The notes under the pieces are model-generated. The model had not been told where the DNA came from. It made no database searches and was given only the letters and a program-made list of their open reading frames with translations. Both the position numbers and the translations under genes were made by a program. This document shows, piece after piece, positions 22,588 through 34,147 of a stretch of DNA of 64,000 bases (positions are counted from its first letter, which is position 1; the number at the start of each line of letters is the position of its first letter). Origin of the DNA: Uranotaenia lowii (taxonomy: Eukaryota; Arthropoda; Insecta; Diptera; Culicidae); contig NC_073691.1 in the NCBI RefSeq assembly GCF_029784155.1, positions 120,280,226 through 120,344,225 on the forward strand, in the 5' to 3' direction.

Positions 22588-23199
22588 TAAAGGTAAGTTT
22601 TAGCCAACCAAATACATAGCAGAACTAGGTGTAACACTTGTCAAATCCATCTCATCATATAATAAATTTAAAAAATACATACTGCAGTTGCATAAAAATT
22701 GAGTAAACTAAATCAAATCCGATTGTCCATGCCTAGAATTTCACTATTGTATTTTATCTATGTAAGTTATACCAGGTAACATTGAGAATCTTGAAAAACG
22801 TCAAGTCAAGTGTAGTTTTTTTTTATTTAAACCAAAGTTGCAAACTGTGTAAAGCTTAAACTAAGAGCTTACCATTGCTTTGAAAATATAGCATTATGAA
22901 GTTCATGTTATATTTACTCTTATGGAGTGTTTTCGAAAAAAAATTCAACGTTTTCTTTTGTGAATTGCTTTTATATACATGAATGGAAATTGATAAAAAA
23001 TTTCACCGAAAGTGCTCAGCAATGTAATGTTTATAGGTGAAAAATTTGGTGACAATCTGACGAGTGGGTTTTGCTGTAGTGTTCAATACAAAAGCTCATT
23101 GGCAAAAAGTTTTTGGCAGGATCGAAAAAAATCCAATAGAGTCCTATTGGGAGACCTAAAAACAGCTGAAAATCTACCATTCGATCAAAGTTCACATGG
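22588..23199. other. no gene; contains one half of a dispersed inverted repeat
   Basis: A ~40-bp block, 'cattgctttgaaaatatagc' onward (22872-22912), is repeated in inverted orientation at 23598-23638 inside the next element. Otherwise AT-rich sequence. Confidence 0.5.
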
Positions 23200-23201
23200 T
23201 A

Positions 23202-24292
23202 GGGGAACTAGGGGTAAGAAGCAAAGGTTATGAAGATTATTTTATACTTAACTCGAAAATGAAACATGTAATCCAGTGAATTCAAAAATAGATGTGAAAA
23301 GAGGACTGAATGAGAATGAGGATACTAGATCCCTGGGGATACTTGATTCCTTAGCTATATCTCGAAACTGGAATGTCTTACAAAGATCAAATGTTCTAGA
23401 AAAATGTGCAAAAATGAGCAAAATAACAATGCTTTTAGTTAAAAAATTTTAACAAAATTATTGTTTGAGTAATTGAACTTTGTTTGAAAAATTTCACAAA
23501 ATGTAACTTGAAGATCTTTTTTCATCACTTTAAAATGTTCCTTACATGAGAAAATTATGAAAAAAATATTTGTTGCAATATATCAATCGTCCGAGCGTAA
23601 AATGAACTTCATAATGCCATATTTTCAAAGCAATGGAAAACTCTCAACTTTTTCCAAAAAAGTTTTCTAAAATATTGATTATGGGTACAATTGATCCCCT
23701 AGAGTTGGGTACAATTGATCCCCCTTCCAAACGGCATATTCTTCTTCTGAATTGATCGTTATGATAGCTGATTACAAAATTACTAATATTTATCCAAAAA
23801 CTAATATATATCAAACAGTTGTCTGAAGAAAAGAGCAAAAATAATTAATTTTCTCTTAATTATAAAAAATGGCGCCTTTAAATATGCAATGTTTTTAGCG
23901 TTGAGACAAAGTTATAGAATTATCTTCTTATGTCTGCTAAAAATTGTGAAATGAGAACAAACATGACCAAAATAGTCAATTAATATTCTATCTTGGGGTT
24001 TTGTTTGATTTTTATACAAGGATTAGGGCTTCCTGAATAAAAGAGTCTGGAATAAATAAGTCTCCTTCAATAGGGGATCAAGTCTCCCCTAACTTCAGAA
24101 AAATCGCATTTTTTTTACTCCCACGAAAATGCTTCTAGTTCATCAACGAGTTCAAGTATCGTTCTAATTTTTGGAGCCTAGAAACTTGAAGTTACAAGCT
24201 GTCAGAAAATGTCAAAGACGGCGAGTTGCTAAATTTTTCCAAAAAGATATGGTGAAAATAAGAAAAGGGGATTAAGTATCCCCACTCTCCCC
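23202..24292. mobile_element. TA-flanked MITE with GGGG-rich termini
   Basis: The left end is TA then 'ggggaactaggggtaagaag' (23202). The right end is 'tccccactctcccc' then TA (24292-24294), the inverse with some mismatches. Inside are several copies of a motif like 'gggtacaattgatcccc' or 'ggggatacttgattcc' in both orientations. It has no coding frame. A fragment of the same family, inverted, lies at 28742-28990. Confidence 0.6.
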
Positions 24293-24295
24293 TAC

Positions 24296-25438
24296 TGATA
24301 CGAACACTTAAACCAATAATATATGTACGTCATAATCGTGAAAATTTGAAAGGCTTTCTGAAGTATGATTTTCATTTCGTAAGGAGTAAGGCTGAACCGA
24401 ATAGTGGTATTCGGCTAAACGAATATTCGGTAACATTCGCATTTCTCGTAGAAAAGTAGTTGAATAAATAATTCAGCACATTTTTCGCACTTCAAATTTG
24501 TAAAAATAGAAAATTTCAAAAATTTAATAAAAAAAAACAGTTTTAAATTATTTCTTTTTATTTTAATAGATTTTACCAAATGTGTTTAATCGCCTAATCA
24601 AGCATCACAATGGTGTGTTTTGTTGTGATGTAAACTGTACTTAAATTTAAACAAATATGAAACATGCTTATATGTAGATAAAGGCATATGGCGCGCTAGA
24701 GATATAGATACAGATAGATCACTTTTTTTTTGACTCCTATGAACGTAATATCGTTGCAGAAATTTAAAAGACTACTTTTAATTTGATTTAAGAATCGATT
24801 TCGCCTCTATTTAGAATATGATGCTTTGAGGTAACATTGATCAGCATCTATTTTGGAGGTATTAACGAGTTTTTTTTTATCATAAAGGATATAAATCACC
24901 TTCATAGTTTATACAAATGCTATTTTATCAATTGCCAAGGTAGTTCGGAACATATAGGATAATTTCAACCAAATGAAACAAATTTAATAAATAACTAAAC
25001 AAATAAAATAAACAGCATTTAGAGCAAAACTCTAGGAGAACTAGATTGCAATTGCTTTTAATCGAAAACGGTAACACTTTTGGTAGTTCAAAGATATTAG
25101 ATTTGTAACTTTTGGTCCAGTAAATTCTTAGATATAGAATGCTGAATTTTGGTGTTTCTTGGTTTAGATAACTTCGCGGTCCAAAAAAACTAAACATTGC
25201 GGTCCTAAATGTGTAAGGGCAGAACAACAATTAAAATCGTGGGATGGACAATGATGCTGCATAAATTAAGCGGCTAAATTTTTAAAACTTTACTTATAAA
25301 ATTTTTACTACAAAAACAAATAAATTTGTGCCTGCATTAAATTCCCTCGCAAGATTGCCTTTTTATTTTTTCCTTCAAACTTTTCCATTTGTCTAGCCTT
25401 TTGTCATAGGCTGGCTTTTTCTTTGATAATTTTCGTTT
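24296..25438. other. AT-rich stretch, no gene recognised
   Basis: Only short frames, such as 24928-25230 minus (100 codons), with low-complexity hydrophobic content and no domain. No termini seen. Confidence 0.4.
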
Positions 25439-25452
25439 TTCTTTAATATTAA

Positions 25453-25639
25453 GTACGTACGTAAGTACGTCTCGGTGGTCGAGTGGTTAGCGTGGTAAGA
25501 CGGTAATCGCTGGTTCGCCGATGGCATGGGTTCGATTCTCATCTCGGTACTGGGTGTTAAATGTTAATCTTAAGTTGTCCACGTCATTTATTCAGTCTGT
25601 AAAGCCTAAATCGGCTAAGACGGTGTATGTCTTTTTTTT
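25453..25639 (+). mobile_element. tRNA-derived SINE with 14-bp target-site duplication
   Basis: The head is tRNA-like: A box 'tggtcgagtggttagcgtgg' and B box 'gggttcgattctc' (starts at about 25469), with spacing long enough for a class II (Ser/Leu-type) variable arm. The body ends with 'cagtctgtaaagcctaaatc', then 'ggctaagacggtgtatgtc' and a T run. TTCTTTAATATTAA occurs directly before (25439-25452) and after (25640-25653), a clean 14-bp duplication of the kind LINE machinery makes. The copy looks complete and recent. Other members here are at 37818 (truncated), 45708 (tail only) and 62516 (tail, minus). Confidence 0.92.
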
Positions 25640-25653
25640 TTCTTTAATATTAA

Positions 25654-26017
25654 AAATTTACCTCAAATTACAACAAAAACAACATCAAACTTATACATTC
25701 ACTAAGGCAAAAAAGTTTAACGCTCACAGAAATCAACATGTTTGCTTCTGAATTCTTTGATTTAATCAGGAAGGGTGTTTGTTTGCGAGCCTACCATAAA
25801 ATTAGAAATTTCAAGATTTTGAATTTATGTTTTTATTAACACTTGAAATATTAAAAAACAAACGAACTTTTTCCCAATTTGAAATCCAACTTTAAGGTTT
25901 TTAAACGTAGAAAAAAACTTTGAGATATTCTATCTTTGGACTATGTTATTGACGATTATGGGGAAAACTTTCATATTATTCAAAGATGAATGTTACTCCT
26001 GTTTACGGGAATTAATA
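25654..26017. other. no gene recognised
   Basis: AT-rich DNA to the left of the next TIR element. Nothing further seen. Confidence 0.4.
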
Positions 26018-26019
26018 TA

Positions 26020-28736
26020 GGGTGATTTGCCAATCGTTGCACAGCTAAGCACATGATTCTGGTGTTTATGCTGTATTTTAGTCATTTCAACCAAATTCAC
26101 TCGATTTTTTTTTGTCGATGCACTCATACAGAATTGGTCAACAAGATCCAAAAGTTCAAGTGTTTGAAAAAAGTGACATAAAAATATAAAAAATCATTTA
26201 AAACAGCTTGTCTGTGCCCAATAGTTGTACAGGCAAATTTTGTGTCGTGCATAATGTTGTCCGATTTTTTCCATCGGTTGCACATTTTAAAAATCAGTCA
26301 CCATAAGGTCGAATAGGCTAATATTTGTTACGGAAGCTTATTATTACTTCTAGTTCAAATGCAATCTAATTTTTAGACGGCCCTTTTGGGGGGGGGGTCT
26401 TCCATATAAACCGGTTGGTACCATCCAATGCACTTTCCAATTCCAATTCGGCCAAAAAAAAACACAGATCCGCCGGTTTGAGTGTCTGGAATAGCTTTTA
26501 TCACACGTGAAGTTTTCTCAGAAACTCCAATCTTCCTCTTAATTTACCCGAAGCCATTTGAGTGGAGTGTTATTTAACCTTATTTGCCCAGTTTTAGGTA
26601 TTTAATGCTTAATTTTTAAGTGGCTATTAATAGATGAAAATATTAGAGAACGTGATCTGTTTTGCCCCCTTTTACCCCTATGAAGAAGATGCGATTTTAT
26701 AAAACAAATATTTTAGGACTCACTTGGAAGTCGATCGATTTTTACATAATGAATCTCAATTTAAACTGGAAAATTAACACAACCACGCCCAAACTTTCAG
26801 ATCGTTTGACTGTTTATGCTCATGATACACCATTTTGTATAAGATTTTTTTTTTCGAAAAGTTAATTGATTTAAATATCTTTTTTTCTATACCTAAGTGA
26901 GTTTATTTGTAATTAATGTAACCTCTGTAGCATTTCATCAATCTTCAGGAAACAATCACATCACATAGAAATGCTTTCCAAGAGTTTTCCGACTAAAAAC
27001 TGTTTTTGGGATTAAGGGTTGTAGTTTTCCTCCTGTACAATATTCTGACAATATTAATGTGAATATCAAGGAGATCGCTGTTGACATGGAATAATTTTTT
27101 TTTTAGATTTATCGTTACAAAATAAGAAAAACAAATTTTTTCAGAACAGCTTTTAGATTCTTTGCATAAAATGTTGAGTAAATGGTCGGGATAAAGGATT
27201 TCAAAATAAATCTGATAAAAAGTAGTCTCTCAAAGCCAATACAGTTGAGTTAACTTTGACAATTTTCAGACAATGCAAATTGCCCGAATTCCATACATAC
27301 ATAAGTTTTTTCAACGAGTTTAATAATTTCAAAACTTCATTTTAAAGACTTGACGGTAGAAAAAAATAAACTTATGGTTATATAAAGCGTCTTTGAATTA
27401 TTGAATTAATTATCAAAAAACAACATTGAGTGCAAAAAATGTGAAAATTCTGAGTGAAAATAATTAATTAAAGCACAGAATTTACTAAAATTACTAGTTA
27501 AACGTAAATATCTCCTTATTAAGAAAAAAATGGCATATCAATAGACAATTCGAGTTGTTTCAGTTGCATGTAGTCAATGAACGTGTTCAATTTTGAATGA
27601 CAATTTGTATGCAAGAAGAACTTTTCGCATATACAAGAAATTCAAATAAGTTTGAAATGAATTTTGGTTTAAATTATTGATTTTGCCTATTCTTAAGATT
27701 AATTGTTTGCCAGCATAAGAAGAAGCAAAGTATTTCATGAAAAAAGTTATAACCATTTCGAAATAAAAAATCGTAATCCATTGAAAAGTATTGTAAAATT
27801 TGCTTTCTGAAGCTTTCAAAAATTACATGAAATGTATTTGCGAAAGTTTTAAATCATCACACTTATTGGCTACGCAGAGCAGTATAATGCGATTCTCATT
27901 TTCATCCGGTTAACCAGCTCTCAAATTAGCTGTTAAAACACTAAAGTTAAAAAATATTTACCTATTTTTAATTTTTTGTATGACAACGAACATCATTTCT
28001 GGGGTACAAGTTAGTTTTTGTTCACATGCAATGTATTGCAAGAACCAAGAAATATTTTAAAAATACAAAATTATGTTTTTTGAACTTTCAGTACATCTCT
28101 GATGGTTTTTGAATGGAAACTTGGATTTTTCCGCACAAGTTTCCTTACTAATTCAAAACACGTTGTTATAATTCAGGACTTAATCAATCGCTTCCAAAAA
28201 TTTTATTGCTATTTTTAGTTGTTAAAACAACCAAACAAAGTTATTGGAGGTATACGAATTTATAAATTTGAAATTTCCAAATAAATTTTGCAGCGGAATT
28301 ATGTACAACAATGGGGCAGGAGTAGATTGAGCGGACCAATTGTTGCACGATTCAACATATTTTCTGGATAAGTATGGATCATAATTTTTTTCAAAATCAT
28401 TGTGTTAAAATTGTCCAACAAACGTTTCGTATAGAAAACTGATATGAAAAATGTTTTGTTCTGACGTAAAACCTTATTTGCCGTAGAAGGAATGTTATGG
28501 TTTTTGTTAACAATTAGCACGAAAACCGCGCGAAAAAAACAAGAAAAATTAAAACTGTCGTAAGATACACACTTACCAACAGAAAATATCACAAAAGCCT
28601 CATTTCATCAGAAAACATTCAGAATTACATGATTCAGTATTATTTTTGAGGAAAAGTTGAAAAGCAGCTGAAATATTGACAATTTAAGTCATGCTGTGCA
28701 ACAATGGGTAAGGGGACAACGATTGGTAAATCACCC
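26020..28736. mobile_element. 2.7-kb TA-flanked TIR element without transposase
   Basis: The left end is GGGTGATTTGCCAATCGTTG; the right end is its complement with one mismatch, ending at 28736. TA lies directly outside both ends (26018-26019 and 28737-28738). Subterminal motifs of the type 'caatngttgnac' recur (26030, 26220, 26275, 28310, 28340, 28698). No frame longer than about 100 codons exists, so this is either a large non-autonomous element or a decayed one. It also holds a G10 run (26389-26398) beside a short block related to the Helitron-like array. It appears to have inserted in or beside a copy of the 23202-24292 family. Confidence 0.8.
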
Positions 28737-28741
28737 TATTT

Positions 28742-28990
28742 GTTATAATTTATTCATGTGAGAAACATTTTAAAGTGATGAATTTAGATTTTCAAGTCAT
28801 ATTATGTTAAACTTTTCAATAACTCAATAAATGAAATTTTCATATTTTTTAAGCTGTCAACATAGTTGTGTAGCTCCATTGTTCAAATTTTCTAGAACAT
28901 TTGATTTTCGTTAGACATTCCTGTTTCGAGATATGGCTATGGAATCATGTCATCCCAGGGATGAAGTCTCCTCATTCTTCCCTCTTGCGA
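28742..28990 (-). repeat. inverted fragment of the 23202-24292 repeat family
   Basis: The complement of this segment matches 23320-23560 in blocks: 'atctcgaaacnggaatgtct', 'aaatgttctagaaaa' and 'catcactttaaaatgtt'. It abuts the TIR element ending at 28736. Confidence 0.7.
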
Positions 28991-29245
28991 AATTTTAGCT
29001 CGTTTGGATTACTCTAAAGTAACCCTCATTAAAATTTGTATTGAACGTTCAATGGAAGAACAGAAAATTTTCATAAAAGAAATCATAATTAGCCTCGGCA
29101 ACACTGTATAACCAAAGCTGACTACAAACTCTGTTGAACATGCAAACGCATTCGAACGCAGTAAATGCAGAAAGTAAACATGTCTACACAAAAACGTAAA
29201 GATGTTTATTATGTAACAGTGATTAACTGTATAACCGATAACATG
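28991..29245. other. no feature seen
   Basis: AT-rich; a 79-codon minus frame (29009-29248) has no recognisable domain. Confidence 0.35.
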
Positions 29246-30446
29246 CACACAAAATTTTCGAGGCCGAAAATTAGCAAAATTTTGCTCAAATTTGACCAGC
29301 TAAAAACTTAGCAATCAATTTAGCAATTTTTTTTTACTAAAATTTTAGCAAAAATGGAAAATGTGTCCTGACTGAATGTTTACTAATTTTCAAGCAAACA
29401 AAAACCTTTGTTTGCTGAAATTTTAGCAAAAAATTTTTTTCTAACGTTTGCTAGAATTTGAGTGAAATCCAAAATTAAATTATATTTAATGAAGGGTTTT
29501 CATTTTCAAATATTAAAAAGTGAGATTTTATGTTTTTTTATCTTCTTTTTTATCTTTGTTCGCATCACTCCGCGGGTTTCCGAAAATGTATTCCATCATT
29601 GCGTTCTATTACATCTTTACCAATGAAATCTGAAAAACAGAAATAATTAAGTTTAGTTCATTTCATATTTTGAAGAATAGAAATAAAACTATAATAGGTA
29701 GACAGTCTATTTTTTTGTTAGCTGATAGTAAAAACACTGACCACCAAACAGATCAACCAAACACACCACCCGGCGGAACCACTACTGCTGCTTCCGGTTC
29801 GGTTCGGTTTTGCGCTTCACCATTTTCTCCTCCTTTCTCGGTATCGTGTACCGGTATGTGCAGCGTTAGGATTCCGCGATTTTTCCACTAATTACGGAAC
29901 CGGTAACCGTTCCAATGGAGGAAGAATGGCTACTTCTGCAGCATTCCCTTCCACGGGCTGCTGTTGATCCTGGAAAAGTTTGGAAACCTGATTAGTGGAT
30001 GCCGTTTTGAGGATCGGCATGAATTGAAGGTATCGGAAGCGAAATTTTCTCTACTTTTTTCCTTTAAATTGTATCTACAACTATTGTATGTACTACCTAC
30101 TTACCAAATTCAAATTCAAACCAAACGACGAAAAACCGAGGAGCGGAACAAAAATGATTCACCCGCGCGCGGTGCAAAATGAAAACAACAATAATCTGAC
30201 AGGTTCCCGCCTGTGTCCCCTTTCTAAAATTTGAGCACTTAAAGAACGCGGTTTGGGCACAGGCTAAAAGTTTGAGTCCATGCTACTATAAATGCTAAAA
30301 TTAGTAGTAAATTGGTTAATTTTACTCAAATTGAGCAAAAGTCATGACAATTTGGGAAAGTGCTAACTCGACAGTAAAAAAAGTTTTTTGCTAATGGAAA
30401 GTAACAGCTCATTTTTGCTAAGTAGAGCCTCGAAAGTTTTGTGTGT
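29246..30446. mobile_element. 1.2-kb TIR element with subterminal TTAGCAAAA repeats
   Basis: CACACAAAATTTTCGAGGC at 29246 pairs with GCCTCGAAAGTTTTGTGTG ending at 30446. The first and last ~200 bp are packed with variants of 'ttagcaaaattttgct' (29270-29450 and 30290-30425), typical of binding-site clusters in some class II elements. The central part is GC-richer and contains a plus frame of 73 codons (29670-29891) rich in Pro, Thr and Ser, but no transposase signature. No target duplication is resolved. The central part may be captured host sequence. Confidence 0.75.
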
Positions 30447-31510
30447 GTAGTAGCTCGAACTAGTATTGGTCAATTGAATATTAGTAACGTTGGCGAAACT
30501 TGACTTCGATACCAAAATCTCATATCATTCAAATCAATAAATCCTGTTGGAGCATTTGGAATTTAGCTCCTGAAACCGTTATTGGTTGACAATGTTCCAA
30601 AAGCAGACATTAAACGGCCTAAGAATAAAAAAAAGCTACAAAATTTACAATAATGAAAGGAAAAACGAATAAAAGAAAAAAAGAAGAAAAAAACGAACAC
30701 ACACAAAAAGAATCTCTGTGAAACTTCAGGTTTCTTTGAAGAGCTTCTGTTCGGATAGGTGGCCGAAACTAAATTTTTGCAGCAGATCGGGTGTATAAAC
30801 AGCTCAAAACTAGAAGAGCATTTTTATTAGAATTAAACAAATAATAATTAATAAAGGCGACTTACAATTTTAGTTCCTGACTTGCACTTTATCAAGCCGC
30901 GTGTGTGCGGATGTTCGAGGATGTTTTAACCCTGGGAATACTAAATTTCATCCACTTAGTTGATATTAATATAATTTGATTTGAATCATCGGACTTACAT
31001 CAGAATCTCTTAGATTCACACAATTAATTCCGGGTTAGCAGACAAAGTTTCGCCTGGCACGAAAGCTCAGATCGGATTCCGGAGTTAACCTGAGAAACTG
31101 ATTTTACGCTAGATATCAATTGAGCAACTCACATTTCAACTTTGTAGTTGTACTTTTTAGTTCGTTCTCAGAATTTAACAACCGACTTGTGGTAATTTTT
31201 ATAATACAACGAGAGCGACCGAAAAACGTGGAAAAATACTTCCGCTAAACTTTTTCACTTTTCCCTCTACTTCTAGCTTTCCTTCTCTTCTAATTCTTTC
31301 TGCTCCTACTTATTCTTTCGTTTTACTTCTTTCTTTATCTTCCTCCGATCTTCTGTCAGAATTTGTGTCAAGATAGCCTTACACATAAGGTACGCTCAAT
31401 TTAGGCGACTACACTGAGAGATTTTAACAGCTTCTTTCCTTAACTTTAAGCGTACATCTTTCGAAGTTTCAGCATTTTAAATGCTAAAAGCACCAGTCCA
31501 CAGAAAGTGT
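30447..31510. other. no gene recognised
   Basis: Contains a purine-rich AAAG/AAGAA run at 30655-30715 and T/C-rich sequence at 31255-31350. No coding signal. Confidence 0.4.
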
Positions 31511-31514
31511 TCTA

Positions 31515-31600
31515 ACAAGGCCCTGACCAGGAATTGATCTCATGAAGCTTTGGGTAGATGACTTGAACTCTAACCATTACGCCAAAGCCGCTGGCTAATG
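31515..31600 (-). repeat. tRNA-derived SINE head or tRNA fossil
   Basis: On the minus strand there is an A box 'tggcgtaatggttagagt' followed by a B-box-like 'gagatcaattcctg'. The ends 'ggctttgg' and 'gtcagggcc' do not form a convincing acceptor stem. The family differs from the SINE at 25453. The downstream body has no clear end. Confidence 0.55.
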
Positions 31601-33688
31601 AATAAAAATATCTTCAATAGGGTTCAATAGGGAAATTCCAGAAAAAAAAGCCTTAAAGGAAGGCCATCAATTCAAAGGAAGTTGCTTTTTCCTCCCGTCT
31701 TGTTGCGAAGGTTAAAACTCGATTACACCTATAATGTTTCAATTCAATAACGATCCACATCCACCCAAAGGGGAACGCAACGTTCCCTTTTTAAATACTA
31801 CGGGAACAAGGGCTGAGTTAATCAAATTATCCATTAATTACACCACTTTCACGCCATAAGTTAAATCATAATTTTTCGCCAACCGTTTTTCCGCCATTGT
31901 GTTTAACATCTCTATGTTTTTTTGTTGTTTTTTGATTCTTCTGGAACCTCGCGCCAACCAACCTCCTGTATGGTGCTGGCTGGCACAGCCGTTGCTTTTC
32001 GCTCATTTCCGCAAAATTATTATCATATGGAAATTTTTCATAATTTGGTTTTCCGGCCTCGTCGTCATCGTCGTCGTAGTCGCACGTTTCCATACGATCC
32101 GCCTCTCATGTATGTATGATTTGCTTTCCTCTTTCGTCGGTTGAATTGTCGGTGGAAAGACTCTGACGTTGACAACGATATGAGGGCGACGACGACACGT
32201 TGACAATAAGGACTATATTCAGCTATTCAGGATTGCTACTTTAAAAAAAAAAAGAACAAAAAAGCACAATGCTGCCAGAATTTTATTAGACAAACCAACA
32301 AAATGGTTGCGACACGGTTTTCTTTTCCTTGTTGCGTAAAATTGTCTCGTAGAGATGATATAAATTGTATAAAAGCTCGGTAATGAGATTTAAAAGTTTG
32401 AAGAAGCTTTTACAGAAAAGAAGATTGAAGTCAAACGCAAAAACAACTTGCTTTGGTATTGGAAATTACCTGCCAGGCCATTCCTCAGCGTTTGCAAACG
32501 TTGGAATTGATAACACTAGTTAGTTTACTAAGTTTAAAAAAAAAATCTTGAAAGTTGTAGATATATACTGTTACTGATATTTATTTCTAGGGTAAAATCG
32601 GGCACTGAACTCGAAAATGAAATGCATAAAATCTTAGTAAAATTGTTTAAGGAGATTAAGGCGGCTACATTATGCTCGAATTATGAAATTTTGCTAACAA
32701 ACAGAAAAAGAGCTTATGCATAAATCCAAATATCTTGAACAATATAATTTTAATTTCAAATCTGTGTTTTGCATACTAAATGTGAAAAAATTTGGAATCC
32801 ATCATCTGAACTTTTATTACAGACTGTTAGGCCGATGACATATTTAGAGCGATGCGATGATGCGATGATAGGAAAAACGATAAAAATGCATTTTTTGTTG
32901 TGGAAAAATTAAATTTGATCGACGGTTTGGACCGGAGATTTTAAAAATTCAAATAATTTATGAGGTTATTAATCAACATCAGTGGGTATTTTCAGAAGTT
33001 ATGATTGTGTTACTCTAACAATAATGCCCGTTTTTCTTAAATAATTTTGAAAAACCAAAGTGTACAGTGAAGTTACTAACCTTGGTGTAGGAAAAAAAAA
33101 CAAGATAAATCTCGCGCGTTTTTGACTCAAATTAATAGTTGGCTTACCAGAAAGTCAAATGCCATGTTTAAAGAAGATCTGACAACGAGCAGAGGTTACA
33201 TTGAGCTTGAAGTTTGCATGGAATTTAAAAAAAATGTGTTTCCGAAAGTGTAAAAAAATACTATTTTTTTATCAATAACTTGTATCTTTACTGGCCAGAT
33301 GCTTCTTATTATTAATTCTCATAAAAATCAAATCATGACAAATATTTCACTTCAAACCGTATCACAATTGGAGATGTTACTTGTAAGCAATTTAGCAATA
33401 CCAAAAATTCTTTAACAAAAATTAAATTCCCAAACGATATAGATAAATGACTCAGCCGGTTAGGTTGCTATTTTGACTGCATATCCAAACCTACCTAACC
33501 GATTCTAATACTGTTTTTGAATCGGTTAGATGTTAAATATCTATTTATTAAAATACCAAATTATTATATTTTGTGTGGCGCCTGAAAAACGAGCCCAAAG
33601 ACAAAGTGGTCAAGAAATCTGGCAAATTTTTAACAATGATTGTGACCATCCAGATTCGAATAATGAAATTTCACTATGTTGGCTAGAT
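31601..33688. other. no gene recognised
   Basis: 31866-32206 has overlapping frames on both strands caused by a GTCGTC/GACGAC simple run (32065-32080 and 32185-32200). The remainder is AT-rich. A 'ctagggtaaaatcgggcac' block at 32588 resembles a terminus, but no partner was found. Confidence 0.4.
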
Positions 33689-34140
33689 AAAGGTTGCCAG
33701 ATTGCCCGGTTTTATCCGGGTTTGCCCGGATATCCAATACAAAATTTGGGAACAGCCCGGATTTCAATAAAAAAAAAATGCCAGGGTTTTGCCCGGATTA
33801 ATTCAATTTATTTGACAAACTAAACACAAAAATAAACCACGAGAGCCAAAAATGAAATTTTTGAGCAAGTTTTATGAAAATAACCATAAAAGGTTTTTTG
33901 GAAGCCTTAAACACGATACAAAATTTGTCGATAAGTTTTAACGAAAAAAATCCTTTTTTTATTTTTTTTTCTTGATTTTTGCTCAGTAATGTCTGAGTTT
34001 TGAGAAAATTTACTCGGATATGGCCCGGATTGATGGTCGTCACTTTTGAAATCAAATGCCTGGATTTTGCCAGGTTTTTATTTAAAATTGCCCGGTTTGT
34101 CCGGCCCGGATACGTGCTGAATAAATTCTGGCAACCTTAA
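33689..34140. mobile_element. 452-bp MITE rich in GCCCGG motifs, 7-bp duplication
   Basis: The terminal inverted repeats contain AAGGTTGCCAGA (33690) and TCTGGCAACCTT (ending 34138). Directly outside, GCTAGAT occurs at 33682-33688 and again at 34141-34147. The interior repeats 'ttgcccggntttntccggg' motifs near both ends. No coding capacity. One end of another copy is at 50643-50697. Confidence 0.85.
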
Positions 34141-34147
34141 GCTAGAT

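Noticed and set aside
31866..32206. four overlapping frames on both strands
   Set aside because: Driven by GTC/GAC simple repeats; composition is low complexity (Asp or Arg runs) and no domain is seen.
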